The notes below the pieces were generated by a model that was not told the DNA's origin, did not search any database, and was given only the letters and a program-made list of their open reading frames with translations. From the IMG/VR virus record IMGVR_UViG_3300023278_001490, positions 1 to 35,837 of that record: a stretch of 35,837 nucleotides of DNA, one strand, 5' to 3'. The stretch is from a virus. This document shows positions 8,341-16,378 of this stretch, one piece after another. Every line of letters begins with the position of its first letter. Position 1 is the stretch's first letter. The position numbers were made by a program, and so were the translations under genes.

Positions 8341-9312
8341 TTATTTAAATAAATCCAATTCTACTACTCCATTATTTTTATGAACTTCTGCTGGATATTC
8401 CCAAGCATTAGTGTCATTATAATAAGCTAAATCTGCTAACAGGTCTTCTACTCCCTTAATGTAATATCCTGAAGAAGACTCCCCTCCTACTATAGCTTTA
8501 GTGGTCTCTTCTTGAGACATTCTAAATATTAGAGGCGGGTTATAACTAGCCATCTCTGCTACTATAAACTCAAAGTCCTCTACTTCATAGTCAGGGTAAT
8601 GTTCTTTACCCCAATCCACTAGCCCTAGTCTGAATAAAGCTCCTTGTAGATAATACTTATAAGTACGATAACTAGTTCTAAAAGAGAATACTGATTTACC
8701 AGTAGTCTTCAAATCTAAACCTTTTATCTTCTTATTTTGATGGTCTACAGTAACTACATCTAACTTAACTTTACAGGCAGTGCCTTCATAGTCAAAATAA
8801 TGTATAAATTGATACATTATCTCATCATATTCTACATTAGAAGCAGTATCTGCAAAATAAGTTTTAGTATATTGGTTAGTCTTTAATTGATTAACTACTC
8901 CTTGTACCTGTTGGTAATCATCAAAACTAAGTACTGTCTTACCTTCAGAAGCTTTCATTGCGTCATAGTAAGGCTTACCTACTTCTTCCCACTTATCCAT
9001 ACTAACTGCTTTCTTATAGCCAGAAGCTATAAAAGCAAGTGCATGGTCATCATTTTCCAACATAGACATAACGTATGCAAGCATACCTTCTGTAGAAGGC
9101 TTGCTATCTGTCATAATATAAAACATATCATGAAAGTTATCTGGTTCTGTAAGTAATATATCTACTGCAGACCCTTTGGAAAGAAAATCCCCAGTAGGCT
9201 TAGACTTATTAATGTAAGCTTGTGGACCATCCGCAAGTCTAGAAAGTGCAGAATAGCTAATTGCGTCTTTTGTAATATACTCTTGTGCTGGTGTAATTTG
9301 TTCATCTGTCAT
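8341..9312 (-). CDS. PD-(D/E)XK nuclease (RecB/YqaJ/Cas4-like exonuclease)
   Basis: 323 aa. The core is in residues 160-235: TACKVKLDVVTVD supplies the PD-like Asp, KGLDLKTT gives the D-x-K catalytic pair, and after a short helix RTYKYYLQGALFRLG matches the Q/Y-rich motif of the RecB/YqaJ family. The N-terminal part with AISYSALSRLADGP and LSKGSAVDILL is typical of phage exonucleases in this family. It probably resects DNA ends for phage recombination, working with the RecA-like ATPase and SSB-like protein encoded nearby. It starts after the terminator that closes the ubiquitin-like cassette. Confidence 0.8.
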   Translation of the reverse strand: MTDEQITPAQEYITKDAISYSALSRLADGPQAYINKSKPTGDFLSKGSAVDILLTEPDNFHDMFYIMTDSKPSTEGMLAYVMSMLENDDHALAFIASGYKKAVSMDKWEEVGKPYYDAMKASEGKTVLSFDDYQQVQGVVNQLKTNQYTKTYFADTASNVEYDEIMYQFIHYFDYEGTACKVKLDVVTVDHQNKKIKGLDLKTTGKSVFSFRTSYRTYKYYLQGALFRLGLVDWGKEHYPDYEVEDFEFIVAEMASYNPPLIFRMSQEETTKAIVGGESSSGYYIKGVEDLLADLAYYNDTNAWEYPAEVHKNNGVVELDLFK

Positions 9313-9338
9313 GTTTTTATAAATTAAAATTAAACAAT

Positions 9339-9367
9339 AAAAGAGTGGATAATATCTCCACTCTTTT
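9339..9367 (-). terminator. Rho-independent terminator closing the ubiquitin-like cassette
   Basis: AAAGAGTGG and CCACTCTTT form a 9-bp stem with a 9-nt loop and T-rich tail on the minus strand, right after the 114-aa gene. Confidence 0.8.
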
Positions 9368-9372
9368 TAATA

Positions 9373-9717
9373 CTACTCTGCTAACCATTCTGGTGAAGGG
9401 TCTTCTTCTTCTACTTTGATAAGCTCCTCTACAACAGTATCTTCTGCTGTTACTTCTTCAATAGAATCTTCTAGATCTACTTGCAAAGACTCATCTTCAT
9501 CCACGATAATAAATACAGGAACTTGAGCTACTTTAGTTTTCTTGCCTTTAAGCTTTTCATTCTTAAATAGTAAAGAAACTTGTGTTTTATTCAAGTCATA
9601 CATTTCTCCTATAGAACTACCTTCTCCTAAGTAATTCTTGTCTCCTGCGTTTCTTGTGAAACCTTTTTCTAGTGCATCTAATACTGCACTAATTGTAATT
9701 TTTACTGGTTCTTTCAT
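9373..9717 (-). CDS. Putative HTH-like protein with acidic tail
   Basis: 114 aa. Residues 1-60 look like a small helix-turn-helix unit: VLDALEKGFTR, a spacer, IGEMYDLNKTQVSLLF, then KLKGKK. The last 45 residues are very acidic. It is the final gene of the E2-JAMM-E1-330aa run, 18 nt after it and before a terminator. It could be a DNA-binding regulator or a target of the modification system. The HTH call is by eye and needs a profile search. Confidence 0.45.
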   Translation of the reverse strand: MKEPVKITISAVLDALEKGFTRNAGDKNYLGEGSSIGEMYDLNKTQVSLLFKNEKLKGKKTKVAQVPVFIIVDEDESLQVDLEDSIEEVTAEDTVVEELIKVEEEDPSPEWLAE

Positions 9718-9735
9718 TTTTTTTTATTTATTTGT

Positions 9736-10728
9736 TTATTGTTCTATACATTCTAATGCTTCTATTGAAGCTTTTCTTAAAAACTCTTCATATCCTTTAA
9801 TATCCTTAAATTTAGGCAAGGAATAATTAAGTAACATTTCATTAAAGTTAGGTTTAGTAATTATTTTAACTCCTGCTTTTTGCAACGGAGTTTTTATAAA
9901 TTTCCTATACTTAGGCCTTAATCCTCTGTGAATACTTCCTGCTATATCAAAATCATCTTTTACCCATAGTTCTACATAATCTGTAAATACATAATCATCT
10001 ATTACTTGAGAGGCTTTAAAATAAGGCAAGTTTTTTCTTTTAGCAACCATACAAACTAAAGGAATAGTTTCTCCTGTAATCATATTATAATGTGCTATAT
10101 AATATTTACCTATTACATACTTAAATAAAGAATTTCTAGTTTTGAATACACAAAACTTATCATTATTACTTAATGTATGAAAAGAAGTCATAGCCTTGTC
10201 ATAAGTATTTATACTACCGTAAATTCCTATAACATTATCTAATAAACAATTATTAATATTCTTATCTACTATATCAATATCTAAATTAATCTTATCCTTA
10301 ATAACTAAATAAGATAATAAAATATAAAATTGTTCTTTAGTGATTTTAGTAAATAATTCTAATATTTGATTTTTAGCGTAATCTCTTGAGTAATAATAAT
10401 GATTAACTAAATCACAGTTTTTTGATAATATTCTATATATTGCTGCTACAACTATTTCTTTAAGTAATTTAGGATAAATACTATCTTCTCTTAAAAAATC
10501 TATTATTTCTTCTTTTATTCCTATTTCTTCAAAAGCCTGAATAATTTGTCGTTTTATGTTAGAATTAACACTAACATTATTACAAATTATTTTAGGTATA
10601 CTACATATAGGTATAAATTCAGAGCTATCAGATATAATCTTAGTACTACTTGCCATAGAAGCGGACATACCATAAGGATTCCAAGTAGACGCCCTTAAAT
10701 CAATTATATTTTCTCCTTCTACTATCAT
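9736..10728 (-). CDS. Unknown 330-aa partner of the phage ubiquitin-like cassette
   Basis: No recognised domain. Its ATG overlaps the stop of the E1-like gene (ATGA), so the two are translationally coupled and probably made in fixed ratio. It is Ile/Asn/Tyr-rich and helical in the first two thirds (residues 60-170), then has a more mixed segment with YYIAHYNMITGETIPLVCMVAKRK (shown in parts: YYIAHYNM about 204-211, LVCMVAKRK about 219-227) and a basic patch RGLRPKYRKFIK. No signal peptide or clear transmembrane segment. Base composition is more AT-rich than the E1 gene. Candidate roles are substrate, E3-like adaptor or accessory subunit; none can be chosen from sequence. Confidence 0.65.
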   Translation of the reverse strand: MIVEGENIIDLRASTWNPYGMSASMASSTKIISDSSEFIPICSIPKIICNNVSVNSNIKRQIIQAFEEIGIKEEIIDFLREDSIYPKLLKEIVVAAIYRILSKNCDLVNHYYYSRDYAKNQILELFTKITKEQFYILLSYLVIKDKINLDIDIVDKNINNCLLDNVIGIYGSINTYDKAMTSFHTLSNNDKFCVFKTRNSLFKYVIGKYYIAHYNMITGETIPLVCMVAKRKNLPYFKASQVIDDYVFTDYVELWVKDDFDIAGSIHRGLRPKYRKFIKTPLQKAGVKIITKPNFNEMLLNYSLPKFKDIKGYEEFLRKASIEALECIEQ

Positions 10729-11414
10729 AATTTCACATCTTGTGTTATTGTGGGAAGTTCAAACAATGTTCTAAAAGGTACTTCTCTAAACTCCATTTTG
10801 GCTTTTACATTAGTAATATAATTATTAAATATTGATGTCATATATCCTGCTGTCATTGCTCCACAATGGCTAGTAGCCTTCATTGAGCACGCAACATCTT
10901 CTACTTCATTATCATCAAATAACTCCTCTTCATATCTATCTTCATCTCCCTTACGTACTGCAAATATTTGAGCACTCTCTGCTAACATTCTACCGTCAAT
11001 AAATATTTCTCTATTAGTCTGTTCTTTCCACTTGTTAAACATTAATTTACGTGCTTTCATATTATCAAAAGCAGAAAACATAATGGGATTAGCGTAGCTA
11101 TCTTCTGTAAACCATCCCATTTTATATACTTCTGTAGTACTAGAGAATTTTTTAATTAAGTCTACCGTAGCTTCTTCTTTGCTCATTCCTATATATTCAT
11201 GTCCATATAATTGACCTCCTAAATTAGTAGTGTCTACTATGTCTGAATCATGTATATAAATTTTACATTCTTGTCTGCCTAAATAAAAAGCTAACCAACT
11301 TCCGATACCTCCTGCCCCTCCTATGAGTACAGGTATACCAGGATGAAACCACTCAATGTCAGAAAATCTGACACTGGTGGCTTTACCTTTTAATTGTTCT
11401 AATTGTTCTTCCAT
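10725..11414 (-). CDS. ThiF/E1-like adenylyltransferase of phage ubiquitin-like system
   Basis: 229 aa, a compact single Rossmann domain as in prokaryotic E1-like proteins. The nucleotide loop is GGAGGIGS (32-39) and HDSDIVDTTNLGGQ (55-68) is the ribose-binding Asp region followed by the N-L-x-x-Q motif. The usual Arg of NLxRQ is Gly here. SAFDN (114-118) holds the Asp expected near the metal and ATP. C176 in ACSMKATSHCGAMTAG is the best candidate for the E1 catalytic cysteine; C184 follows. There is no CxxC zinc pair. It would adenylate the C terminus of a beta-grasp protein and pass it to a Cys. It starts 1 nt after the JAMM stop and overlaps the 330-aa gene. Confidence 0.85.
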   Translation of the reverse strand: MEEQLEQLKGKATSVRFSDIEWFHPGIPVLIGGAGGIGSWLAFYLGRQECKIYIHDSDIVDTTNLGGQLYGHEYIGMSKEEATVDLIKKFSSTTEVYKMGWFTEDSYANPIMFSAFDNMKARKLMFNKWKEQTNREIFIDGRMLAESAQIFAVRKGDEDRYEEELFDDNEVEDVACSMKATSHCGAMTAGYMTSIFNNYITNVKAKMEFREVPFRTLFELPTITQDVKL

Positions 11415-11415
11415 A

Positions 11416-12534
11416 TTAAATTACCATTTCATATTGTTCTATTTGTTCTGACAACTTATCTGCTAATACATGTGTACCTCCGTATTTGTATAATTCTTCT
11501 AATACAGCTTCCATATTATCTTCAAATCTTTCCATAGTAAAATCAGTAAAAGCTTGTTGATACCAATGATTAAAATTCTCATCTAAGTTGCTAATAAATT
11601 CATCTTTTTGAAAATCATCAGCAGCATTCCATGCTAAATCTGCTTCCATCATTTTACTAGGAATATATCCCATAGAACTACTACCAGCAGATAATACTAA
11701 TAAGACAAATTCTTTAGCAGAATCGCTTACGTCCATTATGTCTTCTGGCGTAAGGTCTAATGAAGTTTGTCCGTACATATCATACCCTCTACCTTGATAT
11801 AAACTTCTAGCGTTGCTCCAACTATTACTCCAATTAGTTTTTTGTTTAACTGGTTCTGCTTTCTTTCTAACTTCAGCTCTATCAGCAATTTTCATTACTT
11901 CTCCCATAAAACCAGAATCCTCTTGTTTATCATAAACAACATCTAAATCAATAGCGTATACTATATCTTGTTCTTGTTTAACTGAATAAGTACTAACAGA
12001 ATCATCGCCTAGTATATTCTGATACTTTATACCAGAATTGCCTACTAGTTCTTTTTTAGCCATAACGCATAACCTAGCTACATAATCTCCTTTAAAATTA
12101 ACAATTAAAGAAAGGTAATAAGCGTGATGCTCTGTATTATCTCTTAACTCTTGGTCATCTGTCCCACTAAAATATGCTCTCATATTATGATGAGTGTGCA
12201 TATGCCCCATTCTCCAGCCTTCTTCCATTATCTGCGGATAATAGTCATGCATGTCAAATGTTTCTTCTGGCTCAAACTCATATTCTGTATACCCAGCTGT
12301 ACCTATATTCATAGGATACATAGCATGTGCCTCTATCTCTAATTCTTTAGGTGTATTAATGTCTCCATTTTTTATACTAAACAATACAGGTCCTGACCAT
12401 TCTTTAGCTCCGACATAATTATGTAATGTATTAATTTGAGTAATTAATCTACTGTTTAACACTAATTTACCGTTATCTTTTCCTAAGATAATAGGGTAAT
12501 TTGCACTTTTTTCTACTTCTTTAACTTTTTTCAT
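11416..12534 (-). CDS. JAMM/JAB metallopeptidase of phage ubiquitin-like system
   Basis: 372 aa. The complete JAMM metal site is visible: E45 in KEWSGPVLF, then H113-T-H115, seven residues, S123, two residues, D126. This is the deubiquitinase-like fold that cleaves isopeptide or C-terminal peptide bonds of ubiquitin-like proteins. Residues 200-372 form an extra, acidic and helical domain with no recognised family, possibly for substrate binding. The ATG overlaps the E2-like stop (ATGA) and the E1-like gene follows after 1 nt. Expected roles are maturation of the UBL precursor and removal of UBL from targets. Since the UBL is followed by a SAP-like domain, the peptidase may be needed to expose a Gly end. 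Confidence 0.9.
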   Translation of the reverse strand: MKKVKEVEKSANYPIILGKDNGKLVLNSRLITQINTLHNYVGAKEWSGPVLFSIKNGDINTPKELEIEAHAMYPMNIGTAGYTEYEFEPEETFDMHDYYPQIMEEGWRMGHMHTHHNMRAYFSGTDDQELRDNTEHHAYYLSLIVNFKGDYVARLCVMAKKELVGNSGIKYQNILGDDSVSTYSVKQEQDIVYAIDLDVVYDKQEDSGFMGEVMKIADRAEVRKKAEPVKQKTNWSNSWSNARSLYQGRGYDMYGQTSLDLTPEDIMDVSDSAKEFVLLVLSAGSSSMGYIPSKMMEADLAWNAADDFQKDEFISNLDENFNHWYQQAFTDFTMERFEDNMEAVLEELYKYGGTHVLADKLSEQIEQYEMVI

Positions 12535-13985
12535 TTTCCGTATTTTTTAATAAAATAATGATTAATATGTGCTTCTAACTTAGTAGCAAAATAATTTGTA
12601 ATATCTGGATGTACAATTTCTTCAGCATTAAGTATTTCTTTTTCCTCTACATCATAGTCTAATATATATGTAGGAAAAGACTTTTCTCTAAATATAAAAT
12701 CATTTCCATATTCTCCTTCTAATTCTGAGTTTAATAATATGTTATTATACTCTTCTATCTCTCTTAATATGTTTTCTAAGTTTTCTTTACTATTATAAAT
12801 ATATTTACCATCTCCAGTTTTTTGAATTTTTTCTGATATTGGCATTTTAGTTAATTTAGCTTCTAAATCTTCTTTATTTACAATAAATTTATTCTTGTCT
12901 TTATCAAAAGAAACCTTAAAATCTTCAAATAACTTTATATTATCTTTATATCTTCTCTCTACTGTTCTTGGACGAATAATAGTACTTCCTTCATGAGAAT
13001 AAATATTTTCCATCCTAATATGTGGGCCACCTCCTAAAGATTCCCAACTAGCATAAGCTTCTATTTGGTACATAAATAACTCAAACTGTATAATATTAAA
13101 AGGATCTCCTGCAGGACTATCTCTGTCTATTTTCCAATCTCTTTGTATAGAAGCTATTTCAGAACTACCTAAACAAAACTGTTTCCATCCACAAATATCA
13201 ATAATATTTTCACTCTGAAGACTGGAAGAAGGCAAATGAGAATGTCTATATCCTGTTCTATACTCAGAATAAGTTACTGCTCCCCTTCTGCCATGTATAC
13301 TTTCTGTTAAAACTAATTTCTCATTAAACTTTAGTCTAATAAATAAATCATAAAGAATTCTTTTACCTCCTTTACTATTTCTAATAGTAACTTCTGGAAA
13401 TCTTAGAATTAAAGACATATTGTATTTAAAATTTTCAAAATCTTCTTGTATATCCCAATTATCTCCAAATATTTCAGTAAGAGACTTTTTAATATCTAAT
13501 AAATTCTTTTTATTAGATTTTACAGTTTCTTTTATTTTTACTAAATCTTCTTCAAGCTCTTTATCTTTATTTTTTGTATAAAGCTCTATTTCATTTGGAA
13601 ATGCATGTTTAATATCACTAACACTAACATATCTATTAGAAATTCCATATAAAGAATCAATATGCATTAATTGAACAAGATCATTTTCATCATCTGTACT
13701 GATACCACTAACTATTTTTAATACTTCTCCATTTGGATAATGAGTAGTATCAGAACCTTCTAGCATAATAACATAATCATTACTATGAAAAATATAAAGA
13801 CTTTCATCTTCTATAGCTCCTTCAGGCTCAAGCTCTTCTAATTCTTGCTGTATTTCTATTTCTAACTGTTCTTCCTCTTCTTGTTGGTCTTCCTCACTTA
13901 TGGTAGCAACTCCGTCTAATTCTTCTAATAGTCTTGCAGCGTCTTCTTCTAGCATTTCCATAGTTATATTTCTTTGTTCACTCAT
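12531..13985 (-). CDS. E2-like (ubiquitin-conjugating fold) protein
   Basis: 484 aa. Residues 1-60 are extremely acidic with long Glu runs. Residues 65-130 look like a small beta-rich domain, and 130-180 a charged helix. Residues 185-280 resemble prokaryotic E2-like (RWD/UBC) domains: RFPEVTIRN, YDLFIRL, HGRRGAVTYSEYRTGYRHSHL (about 231-251, first His-x-His at 248-250), and then FCLGS with the candidate catalytic Cys at 271. An H-x-H before and a Cys after the flap is the arrangement of bacterial E2s in PRTRC-like and related systems. Assignment relies on this motif and on the operon with JAMM and E1 genes. The C-terminal 200 residues are unknown and could recruit a target. Confidence 0.7.
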   Translation of the reverse strand: MSEQRNITMEMLEEDAARLLEELDGVATISEEDQQEEEEQLEIEIQQELEELEPEGAIEDESLYIFHSNDYVIMLEGSDTTHYPNGEVLKIVSGISTDDENDLVQLMHIDSLYGISNRYVSVSDIKHAFPNEIELYTKNKDKELEEDLVKIKETVKSNKKNLLDIKKSLTEIFGDNWDIQEDFENFKYNMSLILRFPEVTIRNSKGGKRILYDLFIRLKFNEKLVLTESIHGRRGAVTYSEYRTGYRHSHLPSSSLQSENIIDICGWKQFCLGSSEIASIQRDWKIDRDSPAGDPFNIIQFELFMYQIEAYASWESLGGGPHIRMENIYSHEGSTIIRPRTVERRYKDNIKLFEDFKVSFDKDKNKFIVNKEDLEAKLTKMPISEKIQKTGDGKYIYNSKENLENILREIEEYNNILLNSELEGEYGNDFIFREKSFPTYILDYDVEEKEILNAEEIVHPDITNYFATKLEAHINHYFIKKYGK

Positions 13986-13999
13986 ATGTTTAAAGTTTT

Positions 14000-14021
14000 A
14001 AGGGGGAAACTAATCCCCCTT
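14000..14021 (-). terminator. Terminator between UBL and E2-like genes
   Basis: AAGGGGG and CCCCCTT form a 7-bp GC stem with an 8-nt loop, followed on the minus strand by AAAACTTTAAA rather than a long T run. It may be a partial terminator, letting the UBL be made in excess over E2, JAMM and E1. Confidence 0.65.
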
Positions 14022-14027
14022 TATTAA

Positions 14028-14723
14028 TTAATCTTCTAATACCATACCTAATTCTTTAGCAAGGTTTTCAGCATCTTTAGCTAATACATCTATGTCTCTA
14101 GAAATAGCTCCAGAATCTATGTCTTCAAGCAAACTATCAAACATATTTAGAAATTTGTTTCTCATTACTTGTACTACTGAACGTATATTAACATCTTTGT
14201 TAACTACTAAAGACTCTGTACAGTCATCTAGTAATAATGCATCAAAAGGACATGCTGAAATATAATCGTCTTCTAAGATGTTTATAGGATCATTCTCTAT
14301 TCTTATAGTAGTAGGTCTAACATTATTCTTGTTAGTTTTAGGCGCAGTTTCATCAGAACTATTAATACCGTGTCTTTTGTCATAAGCTCTTAGTTTACTC
14401 CGTAAAGAAGAACCATCTCCTGTATTAGAAAGTGATTTTTTTTGACACGCTTTTCTTAGCTTAGCATCTGTTAATCCTGCATAAGCGTCTTCTGTTACAC
14501 CAGACTTAACTTTAGTAGGATAAACATATACTATAAAGTCTCCAGTAGGTAATATTGCTGCAGAACTCTCTAAAGTCATTCTGTTTTCTTTAACCATGCA
14601 TCTAGCACTAGACACCATCATGTCTTCATTGATTAATGCTTTTAATTCTCCCCAAGTAGCTACATTAGTGTTAATTTCTTGAGTTGCTCTTGTTTTGTTA
14701 GAATAAATTGTTACTTTTCTCAT
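14028..14723 (-). CDS. Ubiquitin-like beta-grasp protein fused to SAP-like domain
   Basis: 231 aa from the ATG at 14723; an upstream in-frame ATG at 14765 would overlap the nuclease gene by 22 nt and adds a poor basic extension, so the shorter start is preferred. Residues 1-72 have the beta-grasp pattern: KVTIYS, TWGELKALI helix, RCMVKENRMTL, ILPTGDFIVYVYPTK, ending in KVKSG (71-75). Residues 83-117 look like a SAP DNA-binding helix-extended-helix: GLTDAKLRKACQKKSL, then TGDGSSLRSKLRAYD. The last 100 residues are acidic and unknown. The SG at 74-75 could be a processing point for the JAMM peptidase. It is separated from the E2-JAMM-E1 run by a terminator-like hairpin. UBL call comes from pattern plus context. 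Confidence 0.75.
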   Translation of the reverse strand: MRKVTIYSNKTRATQEINTNVATWGELKALINEDMMVSSARCMVKENRMTLESSAAILPTGDFIVYVYPTKVKSGVTEDAYAGLTDAKLRKACQKKSLSNTGDGSSLRSKLRAYDKRHGINSSDETAPKTNKNNVRPTTIRIENDPINILEDDYISACPFDALLLDDCTESLVVNKDVNIRSVVQVMRNKFLNMFDSLLEDIDSGAISRDIDVLAKDAENLAKELGMVLED

Positions 14724-14743
14724 AATTGTTTTTTTAAATTGAT

Positions 14744-15316
14744 TTATTGATTGTTTTTTAACCATTCTTTAATGGTTGTAATTTTATACTTTAATTTAGT
14801 ATCTCCCATTTTAATATTTCTATTGGGGATATCTCTTTTATACACTTCAGTGTCTATTACTTTTTGAGGAGTAAACGTACTCTCAAATAACTTATCTGGC
14901 ACTATTTTATTTGTGTATATACCGTAGTCTTTATATAACCACTTTTGCTTTAAAGGAAAAGTATACTGAGTACTATTAGTACGGCCAGCAAACATGCCTT
15001 TCACATCTACGTATGCTTTTTTACCTTTAATGACTACAAATGTTGGAAATAAATCAGGTTGCCCCCACACTCCTCTTTTTGGTGAAAATGTTATAACAAA
15101 ATCTGGAGTATAAGTACAAGGCTTCAATAGAGATTTAGTTTTATTCTCTACTTTAGTCTTGGTTTTTAACTCTGTAATTTTGGTATATGAAAATACTACA
15201 TCTTCTGAAAGAGTAAATGTTTCCTGTTCATAGGTATAACTCTTAATAATCTTATGCTTTATTAATTCATCTAAGTAATATGAAAAGTATAATTCTTCAT
15301 TATTTTTATACTTCAT
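14744..15316 (-). CDS. PD-(D/E)XK endonuclease (Holliday-junction/T7 endo I-like)
   Basis: 190 aa. A helix with E7/E8 at the N terminus, YTPDFVITF (about 68-76) with the PD Asp, and AYVDVKGMF (about 100-108) with the D-x-K pair form a PD-(D/E)XK site. FPLKQKWLYKDYGIYTNKIVP resembles the helix-strand that follows in DUF1064-like and phage junction resolvases. It probably processes branched DNA during replication or packaging. It overlaps the primase gene by 11 nt, so they are co-translated. Confidence 0.7.
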   Translation of the reverse strand: MKYKNNEELYFSYYLDELIKHKIIKSYTYEQETFTLSEDVVFSYTKITELKTKTKVENKTKSLLKPCTYTPDFVITFSPKRGVWGQPDLFPTFVVIKGKKAYVDVKGMFAGRTNSTQYTFPLKQKWLYKDYGIYTNKIVPDKLFESTFTPQKVIDTEVYKRDIPNRNIKMGDTKLKYKITTIKEWLKNNQ

Positions 15317-16298
15317 TTAATTTTTGTTTGATTAACATCTTTAGCTTATCCTCTCCGTGTTCCTCTCTATAATCTGATATATCTTTAGACTCTCCTATTG
15401 GATTATGTACATAAGGTAATTCATAGATTAAGCTATGTTGAGACCCTGCCTCTAAACCTGCTTTATCATTGTCATACCATATAATAATCCTATCCCATCT
15501 CTCTTTTAAGTACTTAACAGCTCCTTCTGGTAACTGTGTACTTTCACTTTGTGGAGCAACTGCATATAAACCTATACTTCGTAATGTCATAACATCTTTA
15601 TTGGATTTGGTTATAATTAATAACTTACCTTTTTCAGGCAACTGTTTAAATCCTTGTACTATGTTTGAATTACAGTTAGTGAACCATTTAAATTCACTAT
15701 CTAGTTTAAGTATTTTATATTTATAGTTCCCAAAATGGTAACTAAATGCTAATTTTTTGTTTTTAATAGTGAAATAACTTTCTTGCATATAATATGCTTG
15801 AAGCTGCTTAACTTCATATAGCTTAAGTATTTCTTCAGTAATACCGTATTGTTTCCAATAACGTAATCCTGCGTCAGTATAAGGCTTAGACACTATCCTT
15901 AACTTAACGTCTGATATTTGTGGCTGAACTTTTTGCTTCTCTCCAGTATGTCCCATTGTTTCTTTAACAACATTACCTATACATAATTTTAAATTAAAAT
16001 CATTAGACACTAGTATTAATGCCTGATAATATTTTAATCCATATTTATGTTGTACGTATTTTATAGGGCCATAAACTTCTCCATTAGAAAAATCCTTATA
16101 TATAGCATTATTATTTCCAAGTATTTTAATGCTACAAGAGGGTTTTCTATCTTTTCTAAGTTCTGAACAAAAAGTCTTGCCAGGAGATAAATAAGAAGAG
16201 ATATAGTATTTAAAAATATCATGTGCTGATATTCTATTTAATATATCTGACTTTTTTAATTCTCCAGCAGCAATGTGGCCTTCTGTTTTAAATTTCAT
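15306..16298 (-). CDS. DnaG-type phage DNA primase with TOPRIM domain
   Basis: 330 aa. The N-terminal part has FCSELRKDRKPSCSI, IYKDFSNGEVYGPIKYV and YYQAL, a pattern of small phage primases related to DnaG. The TOPRIM core is LLIITKSNKDVMTL (about 228-241) and IIIWYDNDKAGLEAG (about 271-285). The D-N-D metal motif is intact, but the usual acidic Glu of the first TOPRIM motif is replaced: ITKS instead of ITEG. There is no canonical Cys4 zinc finger. It should lay primers for the family A polymerase, together with the replicative helicase encoded upstream. Confidence 0.8.
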   Translation of the reverse strand: MKFKTEGHIAAGELKKSDILNRISAHDIFKYYISSYLSPGKTFCSELRKDRKPSCSIKILGNNNAIYKDFSNGEVYGPIKYVQHKYGLKYYQALILVSNDFNLKLCIGNVVKETMGHTGEKQKVQPQISDVKLRIVSKPYTDAGLRYWKQYGITEEILKLYEVKQLQAYYMQESYFTIKNKKLAFSYHFGNYKYKILKLDSEFKWFTNCNSNIVQGFKQLPEKGKLLIITKSNKDVMTLRSIGLYAVAPQSESTQLPEGAVKYLKERWDRIIIWYDNDKAGLEAGSQHSLIYELPYVHNPIGESKDISDYREEHGEDKLKMLIKQKLNEV

Positions 16299-16321
16299 AT
16301 GCTATGAATTAAATAGAAAAT

Positions 16322-16344
16322 AAAAGGAGGACTTTCCTCCCTTT
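16322..16344 (-). terminator. Terminator-like hairpin after the SSB-like gene
   Basis: On the minus strand AAAGGGAGGA and TCCTCCTTT pair (with one bulge) around a short AAG loop and are followed by TTATTTT, about 35 nt after the SSB-like stop and before the primase start. Confidence 0.7.
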
Positions 16345-16378
16345 ACCTCCATTTGCCACTCTCACTAAATACAAAAGT

